DNA from: Effrenium voratum
Taxonomy: Eukaryota > Sar > Dinophyceae > Suessiales > Symbiodiniaceae
Assembly: GCA_963377175.1 (NCBI GenBank)
Contig: CAUJNA010000867.1
Span: 62,001 to 126,000 of the forward strand
Reading direction: 5' to 3'
DNA: 64,000 nucleotides
The first letter of the stretch is position 1. Each line of letters opens with the position of its first letter. The notes beneath the pieces were generated by a model. That model did not search any database and was not told the DNA's origin. It was given only the letters and a program-made list of their open reading frames with translations. Of this stretch, positions 10,681 to 21,089 are shown piece after piece. The position numbers were made by a program, and so were the translations under genes.

Positions 10681-11200
10681 ATGTCGAAAGCTTTGGAACG
10701 AAACATTGGATATTTAACAGTGCTAAGGCGGAAGTCATCACGGACAGCAACACATTCAGACCTTAAAAAATAGATAGAGTAATTAATTTATATACCGAGA
10801 GGAAGATTTCAATTGTTACAACAGCTGAAAATTTAATCAGGGGTTTAACTTTTACTGACACAAACGTTTATGATAAAACATATCAAAATACAAGGATAAT
10901 ATTAAGACATTCAAGAAAAATAAACCCTTGAACCAAAGAATGGCAGCAGCAGGGAAAAAGAAGGAGGAGGGAGAGAAATTGAAGATAGATAACGACCCAG
11001 GACCAAGAGCAAGGAAAAGGAAAAATACATATTTTGTTCAATTTCTGTTATACATAGCAGAGCACAAAGACAGGAGAACCATAAAGTCCAAATATGCATT
11101 TCAACACAGACAACATTTATTTTTTCCGAAGCAATACGATAATTTTACTGCTACAATTAAAGCCACTGCATTTTCTTAAAACGATTACGAACTGACAAGG
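10681..11200 (+). pseudogene. viral-island coding remnant upstream of the replication gene
   Basis: ATG 10681 follows an AT-rich promoter-like string. The first frame (MSKALERNIGYL...) ends at 10769-10771, and readable fragments continue in other frames: RKISIVTTAENLIRGLTF and NVYDKTYQNTRIILRHSRK (10790-10930), then a Lys/Arg-rich stretch (KKKEEGEKLK ... PRARKRKN) and YFVQFLLYIAEHKDRRTI (10928-11179). It may be the N-terminus of the long replication protein or a separate gene; the multiple frameshifts prevent a decision. No domain recognised. Confidence 0.35.
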
Positions 11201-14200
11201 ATTTTTACGACGAGTATGAACAGATGACGGCATTTTATAACGATATAGAATGTATTAAAATATTATCAGTAGATATTGTAAATAGAAACGGAGATAAATT
11301 TGACATTCTTACAGAAAATTGAAAGGATGCTACAAATGTTTCAATTTTAATAGGTATGGTATATATACATACACCTTTAAGGATGAGCGAAGACACCATA
11401 CAGAAGGCAATTAGCAAGGGTAATTATGTTGAAAACGAATGCTGGATTAATGCATTAACTGATTTTTACACTGATACAATTATGAATGAAAAACTCGTAA
11501 TAGACTAACTAGGGAGAAAGTAATTGAAACTATTGGTAGAGATAAGTTTGGCGAAGCGGGAGCAACTATTCAGGAGATGGAGGCTGTATTTAAACAGTTT
11601 AAAATTCCATGCAGAATTTGTGATTGTTGCAATAAAATTAATTTACAAATGCGATCCCGATATTAAAAGTAGACACATCAAACCATTTTATGCGATGGTC
11701 AAAAACAGTCATATTTACGCACTAAATCACGACTTAAAAAGCATTCAGCAGAAACAATCAATAACCAAGATACCAACTGTCAAAGCTTCCACCGACTACT
11801 ATATTAATGAAAGAGAAGAACCACCGCTTTTTAAAATGATAAGAAATATTGACGATATACTAAGTATCAAAGTTGATTAAAAAATCAAAAGAGATATATT
11901 TAGTATCCGAAGACAATAAGTTATCTGAATTATTTTCAATTTAGTTCGTAGTGGCTACGAACCAAGAATTAGATTTCAATCTGGTATTGTATCAGAAATA
12001 AAATTTAACAAACAATGTATATAGTAAAAACACAACACTTAATATTAACGTCTGCAGATGGATGTATTACAGTATGTGATGAAACTACATATAACAATAT
12101 GAACAAAGCAATGTTTAGTTTTAATAAGTCATTGTTTAGCTTATCTCATAAATCGTTTTATAATGACATTGATATTCAATTTTTAGACGAAGCCAGAACA
12201 GTTGTTCCATCTGGCTTATTGTGTGATAAGGGCGACACCAACAATGAAATCGAAATCGATATATCAAAAGCATTTACTCACGCGTTTATTACTATATCAG
12301 AAATACCAGTATTTAATCAATTCGACATATGGCGAGCGTTTGACGATACAACTGATACTTATGATCTACACGACTTAACGTTATGTTATATAGAAAAGAA
12401 AACTACTATACTACAACGGACAGGAAGAATGCTATTTAATAAAAAACTATTGCTTACTATATGGTGTATTTTTGAAACAACTAGATAACAGGACAAGAGA
12501 ACGAATTAACATTTTATACTTTAAACAACCATGATTTATTTACAAAGTCGGCAATGAACATATTGTTCATGAACTTTGGAACACAAACATTAGCGAAGAC
12601 AATGAAGAAGATAAATGTTTAAAAAAACTGGTCGCACATGTTAATTATTGACTTTTAGAAAAAGGGGAGCAACTGATCAGAAAAGCACAGTGTTTAAAAA
12701 TCTTAAGGAAGCAATAAGTTATCAAACAGAGTATGGAGGTAAGATACATAAATTAACACATTTCACGACAGAACAAATTACAGTAGATGAAGAACCATAT
12801 ACAGCAGAAGAAGAACAGGCGTCATATTATATACTTAATTTAAAGGATACATCACGCTAATACAAATACCAGTTTATGAAAGTAAAACTATTGATATTGT
12901 AGATGAACATGACACTGATTACATTATGGAAATTATTGAACAACACAATCCTATTATGGTTCGTGGAGCACTGCCGGGCACAGGAAAATCATATATATAT
13001 ATATATGTCAAAAAATGGTTGGTAAAAAATATAATGTAATTTTTTTGTCCTACTAATGAACTATTACAGGCATTCGAAGGCGAAGCAATGACAATAAGTA
13101 AATTTTTCGGTATTAATTCTGGAGATGCTAAATTAGAACCATTTGATTTTACAGAACTTGATGTAATTGTATTCGATGAAATTTATTTCAGTAATTTAAA
13201 TATATATTGGAGAAAAACAATTTGTAGAGCAGAAGAAGCACAACAAGATTATTACAATAGCGACAGGAGACACCAAGCAATTAAAACCAGTTCAAGAGAT
13301 AACAAATACTCGAGACTATGAATTATATACTGATAACATTATAGATAACATTTTTGAATAGAATGTTTTGTTAAAAGAATGTAAGCGACTTCACACACAG
13401 GAAGATAAAGATAAACCTTGAAATAATGAAATTGATATTTTTGAAAATACATTTCCTATTATTGAAGTTATTGAAAAATACTTTGAATATACAACCGACA
13501 TAAGCATTCCTATCAACAACATAGCATTTTTAAATACAACTTGTAAAAATGTGTCAAATGAAATTAGAAAATTAGAAAATAGAAAAGATGAATATGAAGT
13601 AGGAGAATTTTTATTTTGTAGAGAATATACAACAACTAAAACGTCAGTTTTTAATGTAAATTTCAATTATAGAATTGTTCATATTGGAAGCGATGGAATT
13701 TTTACGTTGAAAAATGTTAAAACCAGTTGATAAAATATGAAGTAATTTTATATTTGCATATTGCTCGACTTGTCATTCTGCCCAAGGCAGTAGCATTGAT
13801 GATACCATAACAATTTTTATTATAACCATTTTTTGGTAAAGAACTATCCAGAATGGATATGGACAGCAGTTACAAGGTGTAGAGATTTAAACAAAATCAA
13901 TTTTTATAAATATACGAAAGATATTGATGATGTATTTAATCAAAAATGTATTATGGGTTATTTTGAAAGGAAGGATATTGAATTACAAAGAACAAGACAG
14001 GAAAGCCAAAAGAACAATACCTAAAGAAGGTTATGTAAATGCGCAATGGTTTTTAAATAATATCACTAATCAATGTAATTTCTGCGGGTGCGGTTTTTCT
14101 ATGGATATTAAAAACGGTAATATAATGACAAATCTGACAGCGCAACGTAAATCAAACGAGTTGTCGCACGAACTGAATAGTATTATTCCTTACTGTGTTA

Positions 14201-14223
14201 GGTGCAATTGTAGTTGTAAATGA
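11200..14223 (+). pseudogene. viral replication protein: polymerase-like region, SF1 helicase, Cys-rich HNH-like tail
   Basis: A single gene broken by about ten frameshifts and stops. The N-terminal part (11220-12490) includes ENECWINALTDFY-like residues (11434-11476), YAMVKNSHIYALNHDLKS (11688-11743) and EIDISKAFTHAF (about 12252-12287), where D-I-S-K-A-F resembles polymerase motif A; calling it a DNA polymerase is inference. The helicase is clear: Walker A GALPGTGKS at 12965-12991, Walker B VIVFDEI near 13163-13183, motif III GDTKQLKPV near 13266-13293, motif V CHSAQGSSIDD at 13771-13803, and motif VI WTAVTRCRDL near 13860-13889. The C-terminal tail (14074-14223) has CNFCGCGF, NLTAQRKSNELSH and CVRCNC, a zinc-binding HNH-like pattern. 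The predicted role is replication of the viral genome. Confidence 0.75.
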
Positions 14224-14248
14224 TGATAATTTAAATAATAATTGAATA

Positions 14249-14301
14249 TTTCTTGTAAAACAGTATTTACAGAAATAAAAACTATATATATTATAATAGA
14301 A
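14249..14301 (+). promoter_or_regulatory. conserved upstream block, copy 1
   Basis: Contains TTTCTTGTAAAA, GTATTTACAGAAATAAAAAC and TATATATATTATAATAGAAATG ending at ATG 14302. Nearly the same block occurs at 14889-14942 in front of the next gene with identical spacing to the ATG. This indicates either a shared promoter or a duplicated leader. Confidence 0.55.
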
Positions 14302-14770
14302 ATGGTGGAAACCGAAATCAATAATTATATCAATAAGAAATGCTACGACTGTTGCCACTTCAAAAAAGGAAATATGGAATTATACAAATTGAGTTTACCT
14401 AATGGAATAGTTAATAATATTGTTGATTCTTCTTTGGATGAAGAAGATGTATGTGGAATTGGTAGAAATTGGAGATATTATCAAGAATTCATCAAATGTC
14501 ATTTGAACATGAAAAAGGGGAAATAATAGAAATGTTGAAGATGACATCTTAATATTTCTTGTTGTTTACGATATCCCACCTCATGATTATGTTAAACAGT
14601 TTCTTAAATTCAGTAAGAAAAAGTATGAAATGATTGATTATCTATTAAAGATGTTAGTAAATCGCAGAAGGGAAGGGTTTGATGTAAAAGAAGACATTAA
14701 ATCATGTATTGAAAGTGAAAAGTTTCATGTTAAGAACGCAGTGAGAGATATTGCTATTATGTTAAAATGA
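14302..14770 (+). pseudogene. small Cys-rich viral-island protein, paralogue 1
   Basis: The first frame (14302-14526) reads MVETEINNYINKKCYDCCH...LYKLSLPNG...DVCGIGRNW, with Cys pairs suggesting a zinc finger. After a frameshift near 14526 the frame continues (NVEDDILIFLVVYDIPPHDY ... RRREGFDVKEDIKSC ... VRDIAIMLK) to stop 14768-14770. Shares K-C-x(2,3)-C...L-Y-K-L-x-L-P...D-V-C with the next gene, so the two are paralogues. Function unknown. Confidence 0.5.
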
Positions 14771-14888
14771 TGTATGGAAGAAGTAAGATGTATCAATTAG
14801 ATGATTATCCTGAACTGAAATTATAATCATACTATAATAATAACATGTAAAATCTTATATGTCATAAATATATATTTCAATATTTAAT

Positions 14889-14942
14889 TTTTCTTGTAAA
14901 AATGTATTTAAAGAAATACAAACTATATATATTATAGTGGAA
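14889..14942 (+). promoter_or_regulatory. conserved upstream block, copy 2
   Basis: TTTTTCTTGTAAAA, GTATTTAAAGAAATACAAAC and TATATATATTATAGTGGAAATG lead to ATG 14943. The block matches 14249-14301 almost base for base and keeps the same spacing to the start codon. Confidence 0.55.
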
Positions 14943-15586
14943 ATGTTATTTAACTATTCAAAGTGCGCATGTTGTAAACCTAAAAGGAATGATTTTAGTA
15001 TAAAATTGTATAAGTTATTACCCGCCAATCTATGTAATAAAATGAGTGAGTATGATGTATGTTGTAATCAATGCTGTATAACAAGAGACCTTGAATTTTT
15101 TTGTTGAAGAACACAAGGACAAGGGGTATACAAAGTTTCAATTACAATTAAAATTCTTTATGCAATACCAAACAAGATTTCCTATACACTTTTACCATAA
15201 GATATTCAGAAAGTCAGTTCAAAAAGAAACTGATAAATTCTTGAGCAATGAAGATTTAATTAAGAGGTTTGGAGGAGAACTAAGAATTAAACCTTATAAA
15301 TCATTTGTTAAAAAAATGTGATATGTTTGCATTGATTGACTGGCATTTATTAAGTAAAGATAAAATAAACGAGGTCTTGAAAGAATTTGGAGCAACTAAA
15401 TATAGTATATGGTATTACTACAACACTAAATATAAAGTATGTCTATTGTTGTATTTATTCTTTTGGGAATACATTTATGCTATAATTGGAAAGGAACATA
15501 TTAAATACATAGATGTGGATGATATAGGTAAATATGTAGATTACATATTTGAAGACATATTGCCTGACTATTATTTTAACCCATAA
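14943..15586 (+). pseudogene. Cys-rich viral-island protein, paralogue 2
   Basis: Begins MLFNYSKCACCKPKRND, then LYKLLPANL and EYDVCCNQCC: at least four Cys pairs resembling a zinc ribbon, homologous to the gene at 14302. A stop at 15105-15107 marks a frameshift. The distal part continues in other frames (FFVEEHKDKGYTKFQLQLKF at 15091-15321, then ALIDWHLLSKDKINEVLKEF with a hydrophobic stretch LLLYLFFWEYIYAIIG at 15305-15586). Two frameshifts therefore separate an N-terminal zinc-finger part from a C-terminal part of unknown function. Confidence 0.5.
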
Positions 15587-15589
15587 TGA

Positions 15590-15990
15590 TTAAAACCATA
15601 CTATGATTATAACATTGATACCTTTATATGTTATAATTATAATGTAAGTATAGCGTTTATATATTGAAGATAAAATCATACAAGGAGCACCACGCGCAAC
15701 TTCGGAATATCCAAATGTTGAAAAATGATTAATTATTAAGTCTTCTCATTGAATTGTTGAAAATGTTGTTTCTTATTGAATAACTCTTCTTAAAATGCTA
15801 TATATATTTATCTCTGGGAAGTATGTGTTTTTGAAAATAAAAACGTTTAGGTGTATTGAATTTTTCAAAAATATTTCATTTTTTGTTTTGGTATGCTGTA
15901 ATAAAAACATATTATCAAAATGTGTTTAGACTGTTTCAATATATGTTTTAAAATGGCTGTTTTGGGGCGCTATTCAAAAAATGCAACAAA
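15590..15990. other. AT-rich right end of the viral island, no gene
   Basis: Starts with a dyad-rich intergenic stretch (CATACTATGATTATAACAT, ATGTTATAATTATAATG) resembling the spacer at 14821-14888. A short open peptide around 15666-15725 (KIIQGAPRATSEY) is not supported as a gene. AT-richness ends at about 15990. Confidence 0.5.
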
Positions 15991-16202
15991 CCTAGGGTGG
16001 ACCCTAGACTTTTGAGTTCGAAAAACAGTTGCGCATGGCCCTACCTAACTCTATCAGGCCTTCCGCGAGAAGGTGCCAGCACATGCTCCAACAGTCCGGT
16101 CTGTTTGCCTATCGCGTCCAAGATTGTGCCTAAGACCCTGTACAAAGCGGTCGTTCTTCGCGATTATCGCATTTTCGTAGAGCGAGGGGCCATCGTCAGG
16201 CA

Positions 16203-17870
16203 ATGATTGAACTTCTACCCTCCCGGACAGATGAAGACGTTCGCATTTGGGACCATGGTGAGTGCCTCGATCGCATCACGGATCGTAACGTGACCGAGAT
16301 TCACACTCGACCCAAGAGAGGCAATCCCCGATATGTTGTCATGGTGATCGACGCCTGTCATTTCGCCACGGAGAACGGCGGGACGCGCGTCACGTGCCAG
16401 GGTACCTTTGCGTCACGCGAGAACATGGCGACCGGGTCTGGCGCTGCGCGTACATCAAAGAGGACTAACCCGTCGTCTACCTTCGACCGTGGACCTACCG
16501 CCCCAACTTCCTCCGCGCGATTCCCGATGATCCGCGGAAGTGCTTTCAAGAGGTGAGGAAGGATGAGCGCGCCAAGAAGGCGGAGCACGTCAGGGGGTTC
16601 TCTCCCTTCCACGCCACAGGTTCATGACGGAGAACCTGCGCCGCTTGCTCCCTTCCAATCTTCTACGAATCGGTCCTGCCGATCGTGATTCCCGCGTGGG
16701 TGAAGAGGCGCAAGAAGGCTGAACCCCTTCTGTGGGCCGACGAAGACGCCGTGTCTATCGGGCTGACCCTCTACTCGCAGTCCCCTGCGGCTAACAAAAG
16801 TAGTTGCAAGAATAGTAAGCGCTGAACAGGGGCCAGCTGTTCTCACACGTGCGCAGCACAGGCTAATCTTACTAAATAATAATACATACTGTGGCTAGAC
16901 TGTTGGCATTTGCTCTTAATGCATGCACATCAAAGAGAAGTGTCCAATCCCATGGTCACAACACCCACCGCACTTCGGCGCCTTCGGTCCATGCTGCTCA
17001 GCAACAAGATGATGTTGGAGGTGTTTGGCCGGCTGTATCAAGCCCTCCAAAACGATGCTTTACTCCAAATACCAGGACACGGTTGACCGCTCCATCAAGA
17101 AGGCGGTCCTGGTTCGTGGGCTCCACTTCAATGGGCGCACTGTCTCCGACTTCTTCGAGGAGTATGAAGCATATGTGGCAGAGAGGGGTAGACGCCTCAC
17201 CACCGCAAACTTCAACCCTAACGGAAACGGCTTCTACACGTCGCACTACATGACTGAGGGGATGTCTTCAAGGCACAGGTGGCACGCCTCGCTGTTGGGG
17301 TGGTGGGCCATGCGAAAAACAGCGACTCCGTGAAAGAGGGGCTACGCCTATTGGTTAAATGACCTTGGTAGCCTTGATGAGCTGATCTACAGAACATCCG
17401 CTGTCGCCTATGGCGCATGCTTGGCAGATCGCAGGACGACGTGAAGCAGAGCTTGCAGATCCAAGAGGTACCGGATTCGACAGAGGCATCTTCAGACAGG
17501 CGGTGCAGTTGACTCCTGGCCCTAGTGTGAAGGACAAGCAGATGCCTGACTACGCCGGCGAGGATGAGCCCTAGTCGGATGATCCTTCTGTGGATGACGA
17601 AGAGCCTGAAGACCTCGATGAGCCCGAGGATGAGGGTGCGGAGGACACAGTTAGGGCCGCCCCCCGGCGCCTCCTGCTCCACCGAAAACCCCGGTGCTGC
17701 CACATGTGGCAGCAGGCTCGGGTGAGGCCACTCCTCCTATCCCTATTGCGGCTGTTGTGTCGGCTGCACTGGACACGTTTGCTGGGGCGGCGGGCTGCTG
17801 GGTGTAGGGGGTACCTGGGATATCGTGCGGATCTACCTGGGCTTGGTAAAGGTCTTCTTCTTCTTTAACT
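16203..17870 (+). pseudogene. unrecognised decayed coding region
   Basis: GC-rich sequence with coding-like fragments in shifting frames. One at 16203-16550 includes RTDEDVRIWDHGECLDRITD and RYVVMVIDACHFATENGG. Another at 17025-17333 includes RSIKKAVLVRGLHFNGRTV, SDFFEEYEAYVAERGRRL and NGFYTSHYM. Acidic repeats (DDEEPEDLDEPEDEG) appear at 17590-17640. Local amino-acid composition favours the + strand, but no domain is recognised and no single frame is continuous, so it may be a degraded mobile or viral gene. Confidence 0.3.
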
Positions 17871-18399
17871 TTCTTTCCAACTTTCCCTCAACCCTCTTCA
17901 ACTGTCACGTCCTTCAACCTGGTCACCGGCTTCAGTTCACGGAGTCGTGAGTCCGGGTTCTTTGGGTTCTTCGTGGATTACGTGAACCCTTTTCCTTTTG
18001 ATTCCCTGGGCATTATCCTTTCCGCCCAAAACCGCAATCAGAAATCCAGCTGTGCACAGGAATTGGATGACACGTGCAACCAACCGCAACCAATGAAACA
18101 GCGACCCGCCCAACACTCCACACCATGAAGCAACTAAAGGGCTACCTCTTTCATATGAAGAAAGTGTCACTCCCCAGTCCAACAATGAAGCCGAAGAAGC
18201 GAATCGCAATTGGCCACCTCTAACAAGCGTCTTTTCAGAGCGGATAAGGTGGTCAAGATTTGAAATGAACATTAAAACCACACAGGCAACCCTCAGGCCC
18301 CCCTTTGTTTATTTTTTGATGGGGGGGCCGGGAACCGGTGTTTTCTCAATAGCCCCGGCTGGGGCTTAGCCCCGAACTGGACGCAGGTTGCTTGGTCGG

Positions 18400-19017
18400 G
18401 TTGGTGGGGCACATCCCCAGCATCACCAGCCTTGCTCGGACTAGGGCTGCCTATGGGCTTGGGTTTGGTCGCAGTTCGGAGTTGCTCGGAGCTGGTGTTG
18501 GGTGAGTGTCGGGCTTGCTGAGGTCTTGATGAGCGCGAGTCTTGGGTGTTTGGGGATGATTTAGGCTCGGAAAAGGGCTCATATGCAGGATGCTGTTGGG
18601 TCGGTTTGGGGTTGGCTTGGAGCTGATTTGCGCTAGGTGTGCAGCTGGCTTAGCAGCGGCTTTAGAGTTGCTTTAGGGATGTGGTTGCGCGAAATTTGGG
18701 CTAGTTTTGGCGGTTAACGCCCCACAACCAACCCCAAACCAGCCCAAAACTCGCGCAGGGACCAGCCGCACACCTAGTGCAAATCAGCTCCAAACCAACC
18801 CAAACCGACTCCAAGCCAACAGCATCCGGGATATCAGCCGTTTTCCGAGCCGAAATGAAGCCCAAGCAAACCCAAGACCCGCGCTCATCAAGACCTCAGC
18901 AAGCCCGACACTCACCCGAAGCCAGCTCCGAGCAACTCCGAACTGCGACCAAACCCAAGCCCATAGGCAGCCCTAGTCCGAGCAAGGCCGGTGATGCTGG
19001 GGATGTGCCCCACCAAC
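18400..19017. repeat. large near-perfect inverted repeat (fold-back)
   Basis: The left arm (about 18400-18705) is the reverse complement of the right arm (about 18715-19017). GTTGGTGGGGCACATCCCCA at 18400 pairs with the sequence ending at 19017, and pairing continues with few mismatches through TTGCTCGGACTAGGGCTGCC, GTCGCAGTTCGGAGTTGCTC and GCTTGCTGAGGTCTTGATGA to a centre near 18710 (GGCGGTTAACGCC). Open frames in the right arm are repeat artefacts. It could be a fold-back element or a hairpin-RNA source. Confidence 0.85.
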
Positions 19018-19194
19018 CCAGCCTGGCCAGCCCCCAGAGAGTACCGCCAGCCAACCTCTTTAGAGCCACATGAGGGAGGTCTTGTGCTGAGCGGTGCTCG
19101 TAAAAGCTGGGGCCAGTAAAAAAGAAGACCTCAACTGGGAGGCCGGGGGGGGGGGAGGGTGCTGCAGATGCTTTGCGCACCCGGCGCTTGTAAG

Positions 19195-19340
19195 CTTCTT
19201 CTCTAGTTTTCTCGTTCGTTGTTCAGCCGAGGAGGTGAAATCGCCATGGCACCGTGGTGGATCATGCTTGAGTCCGGGGGAGGAGGAGATTTTCGAGGAG
19301 TACGCGGAAGATGGAAGCAATTGGGATCGTGAATTTTGAT
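19195..19340 (+). CDS. possible exon, unknown protein
   Basis: A + strand frame reads SAEEVKSPWHRGGSCLSPG followed by EEEIFEEYAEDGSNWDREF and a stop. The acidic C-terminal composition looks coding, and a pyrimidine-rich stretch ending in CAG precedes it, but partner exons cannot be assigned. Low confidence. Confidence 0.25.
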
Positions 19341-20350
19341 TCCAAGCGCTCATGGGTCTGACTCACAAGGCGGCGTGTAGGCCGCCAGAGTGCACTGAAG
19401 CTCGAGCCTTGCCCGAAGGGCATTGCCGTGATGATCCGTTCCGCTTGCCCTCACACCGTCGCATTGTTTTGCCCGGCTGCTATTGCTTTTCCTTGCAGCC
19501 GGGTAAATTTGCAGAAATCAAATGCGCACATCGCGCACGCCACAGGGCCACGTGCAAGTATGTTCCCTTTGCACTTGGCTCCGCTGTTCAAGCAGCGCAT
19601 GCAAGTGCTACAGATGCTCGTTTTGCAAGCAACATGGCATGCCCCTGGTGGCCATCCAGTGTGTGTTTCCCTTGCAGCATGAGATTGGAACTTGGTGAGT
19701 CTTTGCTTGCATGCTTTCGAGGCTGCTCAAAACATTACTACGGCAAAGTAATCCACTGGCACCTCGGCTCGTTTCAGGCTGAAAGGAAGATCTTGATTCA
19801 ATTGTTCTGGACCTAAACTGTTTTTTTCTTTTGGTGTCCCTCTGAAAGGTCCCAACCGTCACGAGGCCTACGTCCATGTGGAGCTTGAAGGCGAAGCCGG
19901 TGAGGCCTGTGAGGCCTGTGAGGCACGTGAGGTGCATGCGCGTGAGCCCTCGGCCCGAGCCTCAGGATTCTTCCGAGAGGGCTTGCCAGAGCGATGTTTA
20001 GCGATGTTTAGAGATCAGCTGAGATTTGAGGGCTGAGATCTGCTTTGGCTGCTTTGGCTGGCATGGCCGCGACGCTGTGCGTAAGTAACTCAGGCCACTG
20101 CGACCTGTGTTGGCAAAGCGTCAAGCGCTGGACTGCCAGATGGAATCTAAAGCGAGCGCTTCTTAATGACTGGCCTTGCAGCTCATTGCAACATTCAGGG
20201 ATGTTCTTGATGTGTGCACGGCGCGACCGGAAGGTGACTTGTTGACAGGTGCCAATTTGAGCTTACCCCTAAAATTGGCTCAAAAAGCGCCTGCCAAGGC
20301 GCCTGCCCTGTGCCCAAATTCTAGGGGCCCAGGCGGTCCGTGGCCGCGCC

Positions 20351-20935
20351 ATGGAGCGGTGTGACCTTTCGCTCGCACGGCCGTGGTCGGCGGATGGGCC
20401 TTCCCTAAGGGACCGCGTCCGCTTGCGAGACGAAGAGGACCCCGAGCGCGAGCCCCGCGAGCCCCGCGAGCCCCGCGAGGCTGAGCGAGCCCTTCGCGAG
20501 GTCCGGGCACCGATGGACCCGAGGGACCTGAAGGCACCGCGAGACCCCGACCTCCGACTCTCGTCCCCGCGGTCCCCGCGGTCCCCGCGGTCCCCGCGGT
20601 CCCCGCGGTCCCCGCGGTCCCCACTGCCAAGCCCCAGGTCCAGTTGCACAGCAAATCCGGAGCTGTCAGTCAGCGAAGCCAATCTCGACATCGACTGTCG
20701 AGACTCACGCGATTCTCCAGACCTTGCCACTGGTGAAGTTAGCGACCCCAGACGGCCTGAGCCGGACGATTGGTGGCCGGCCCAGGACAGCCTGTTTGTG
20801 CACAATGTTTTTGTTCAACGCCTTTCTCTTGCAGGAAGAGGGCCTCTCTGCACACCAAGCGTGGGAACGATCCCAGGAGATCGCAATTGCACTGGAAGGC
20901 GGCAGAGAGACAGCGACAAAAGTGAGACAGGATAG
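20351..20935 (+). CDS. possible exon(s) with Arg/Glu/Pro-rich protein and 9-bp repeats
   Basis: Open frame of 194 codons rich in Arg, Glu, Asp and Pro, with [20 protein letters not shown] and a run of six CCGCGGTCC units at 20568-20622 read as S-P-R repeats. Such 9-bp repeats occur at or inside introns elsewhere in this window, so part of this frame may be intron. No domain recognised. Confidence 0.25.
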   Translation: MERCDLSLARPWSADGPSLRDRVRLRDEEDPEREPREPREPREAERALREVRAPMDPRDLKAPRDPDLRLSSPRSPRSPRSPRSPRSPRSPLPSPRSSCTANPELSVSEANLDIDCRDSRDSPDLATGEVSDPRRPEPDDWWPAQDSLFVHNVFVQRLSLAGRGPLCTPSVGTIPGDRNCTGRRQRDSDKSETG

Positions 20936-21089
20936 AGCTGGACGCTGGGGCACCTTTGCTTAAAAGCTTCACAAGCACCCCTTTTGGCGAGTGTGAGAGA
21001 GTGCGCCTGAGGTGTTCAATGGTTCCATCAAGCTGGCACCCTAGATGCCAGGTGTCGCACTGCGCTTGACATGCGTATTCTGAATTAGG

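Larger units (their letters stand above)
640..15950. mobile_element. decayed endogenous Polinton-like/virophage-like DNA virus
   Basis: An AT-rich island with compact genes on the + strand sits inside GC-rich host DNA. In order it shows a penton-like capsid gene, a C2HC/coiled-coil gene, two small related genes, a long replication gene with SF1 helicase motifs and a Cys-rich tail, and two paralogous Cys-rich genes. Every gene carries frameshifts or stops. Gene content and size (about 8 kb once the two insertions at 1011-4396 and 6656-10660 are set aside) fit Polinton-like viruses or virophages. I could not find a major capsid protein, packaging ATPase, maturation protease or integrase, so the group assignment is inference and the copy is probably incomplete. 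No terminal inverted repeats were found at the margins. Confidence 0.72.

Noticed and set aside
640..15950. Bacterial or mitochondrial insert
   Set aside because: AT-rich composition alone would allow it, but the genes are penton-like and helicase genes of viral type, with no bacterial or organellar genes, rRNA or tRNA.
20269..20805. Antisense Gly/Arg/Ser-rich ORF
   Set aside because: Mirror image of the 9-bp repeat and of the + strand frame; no independent support.
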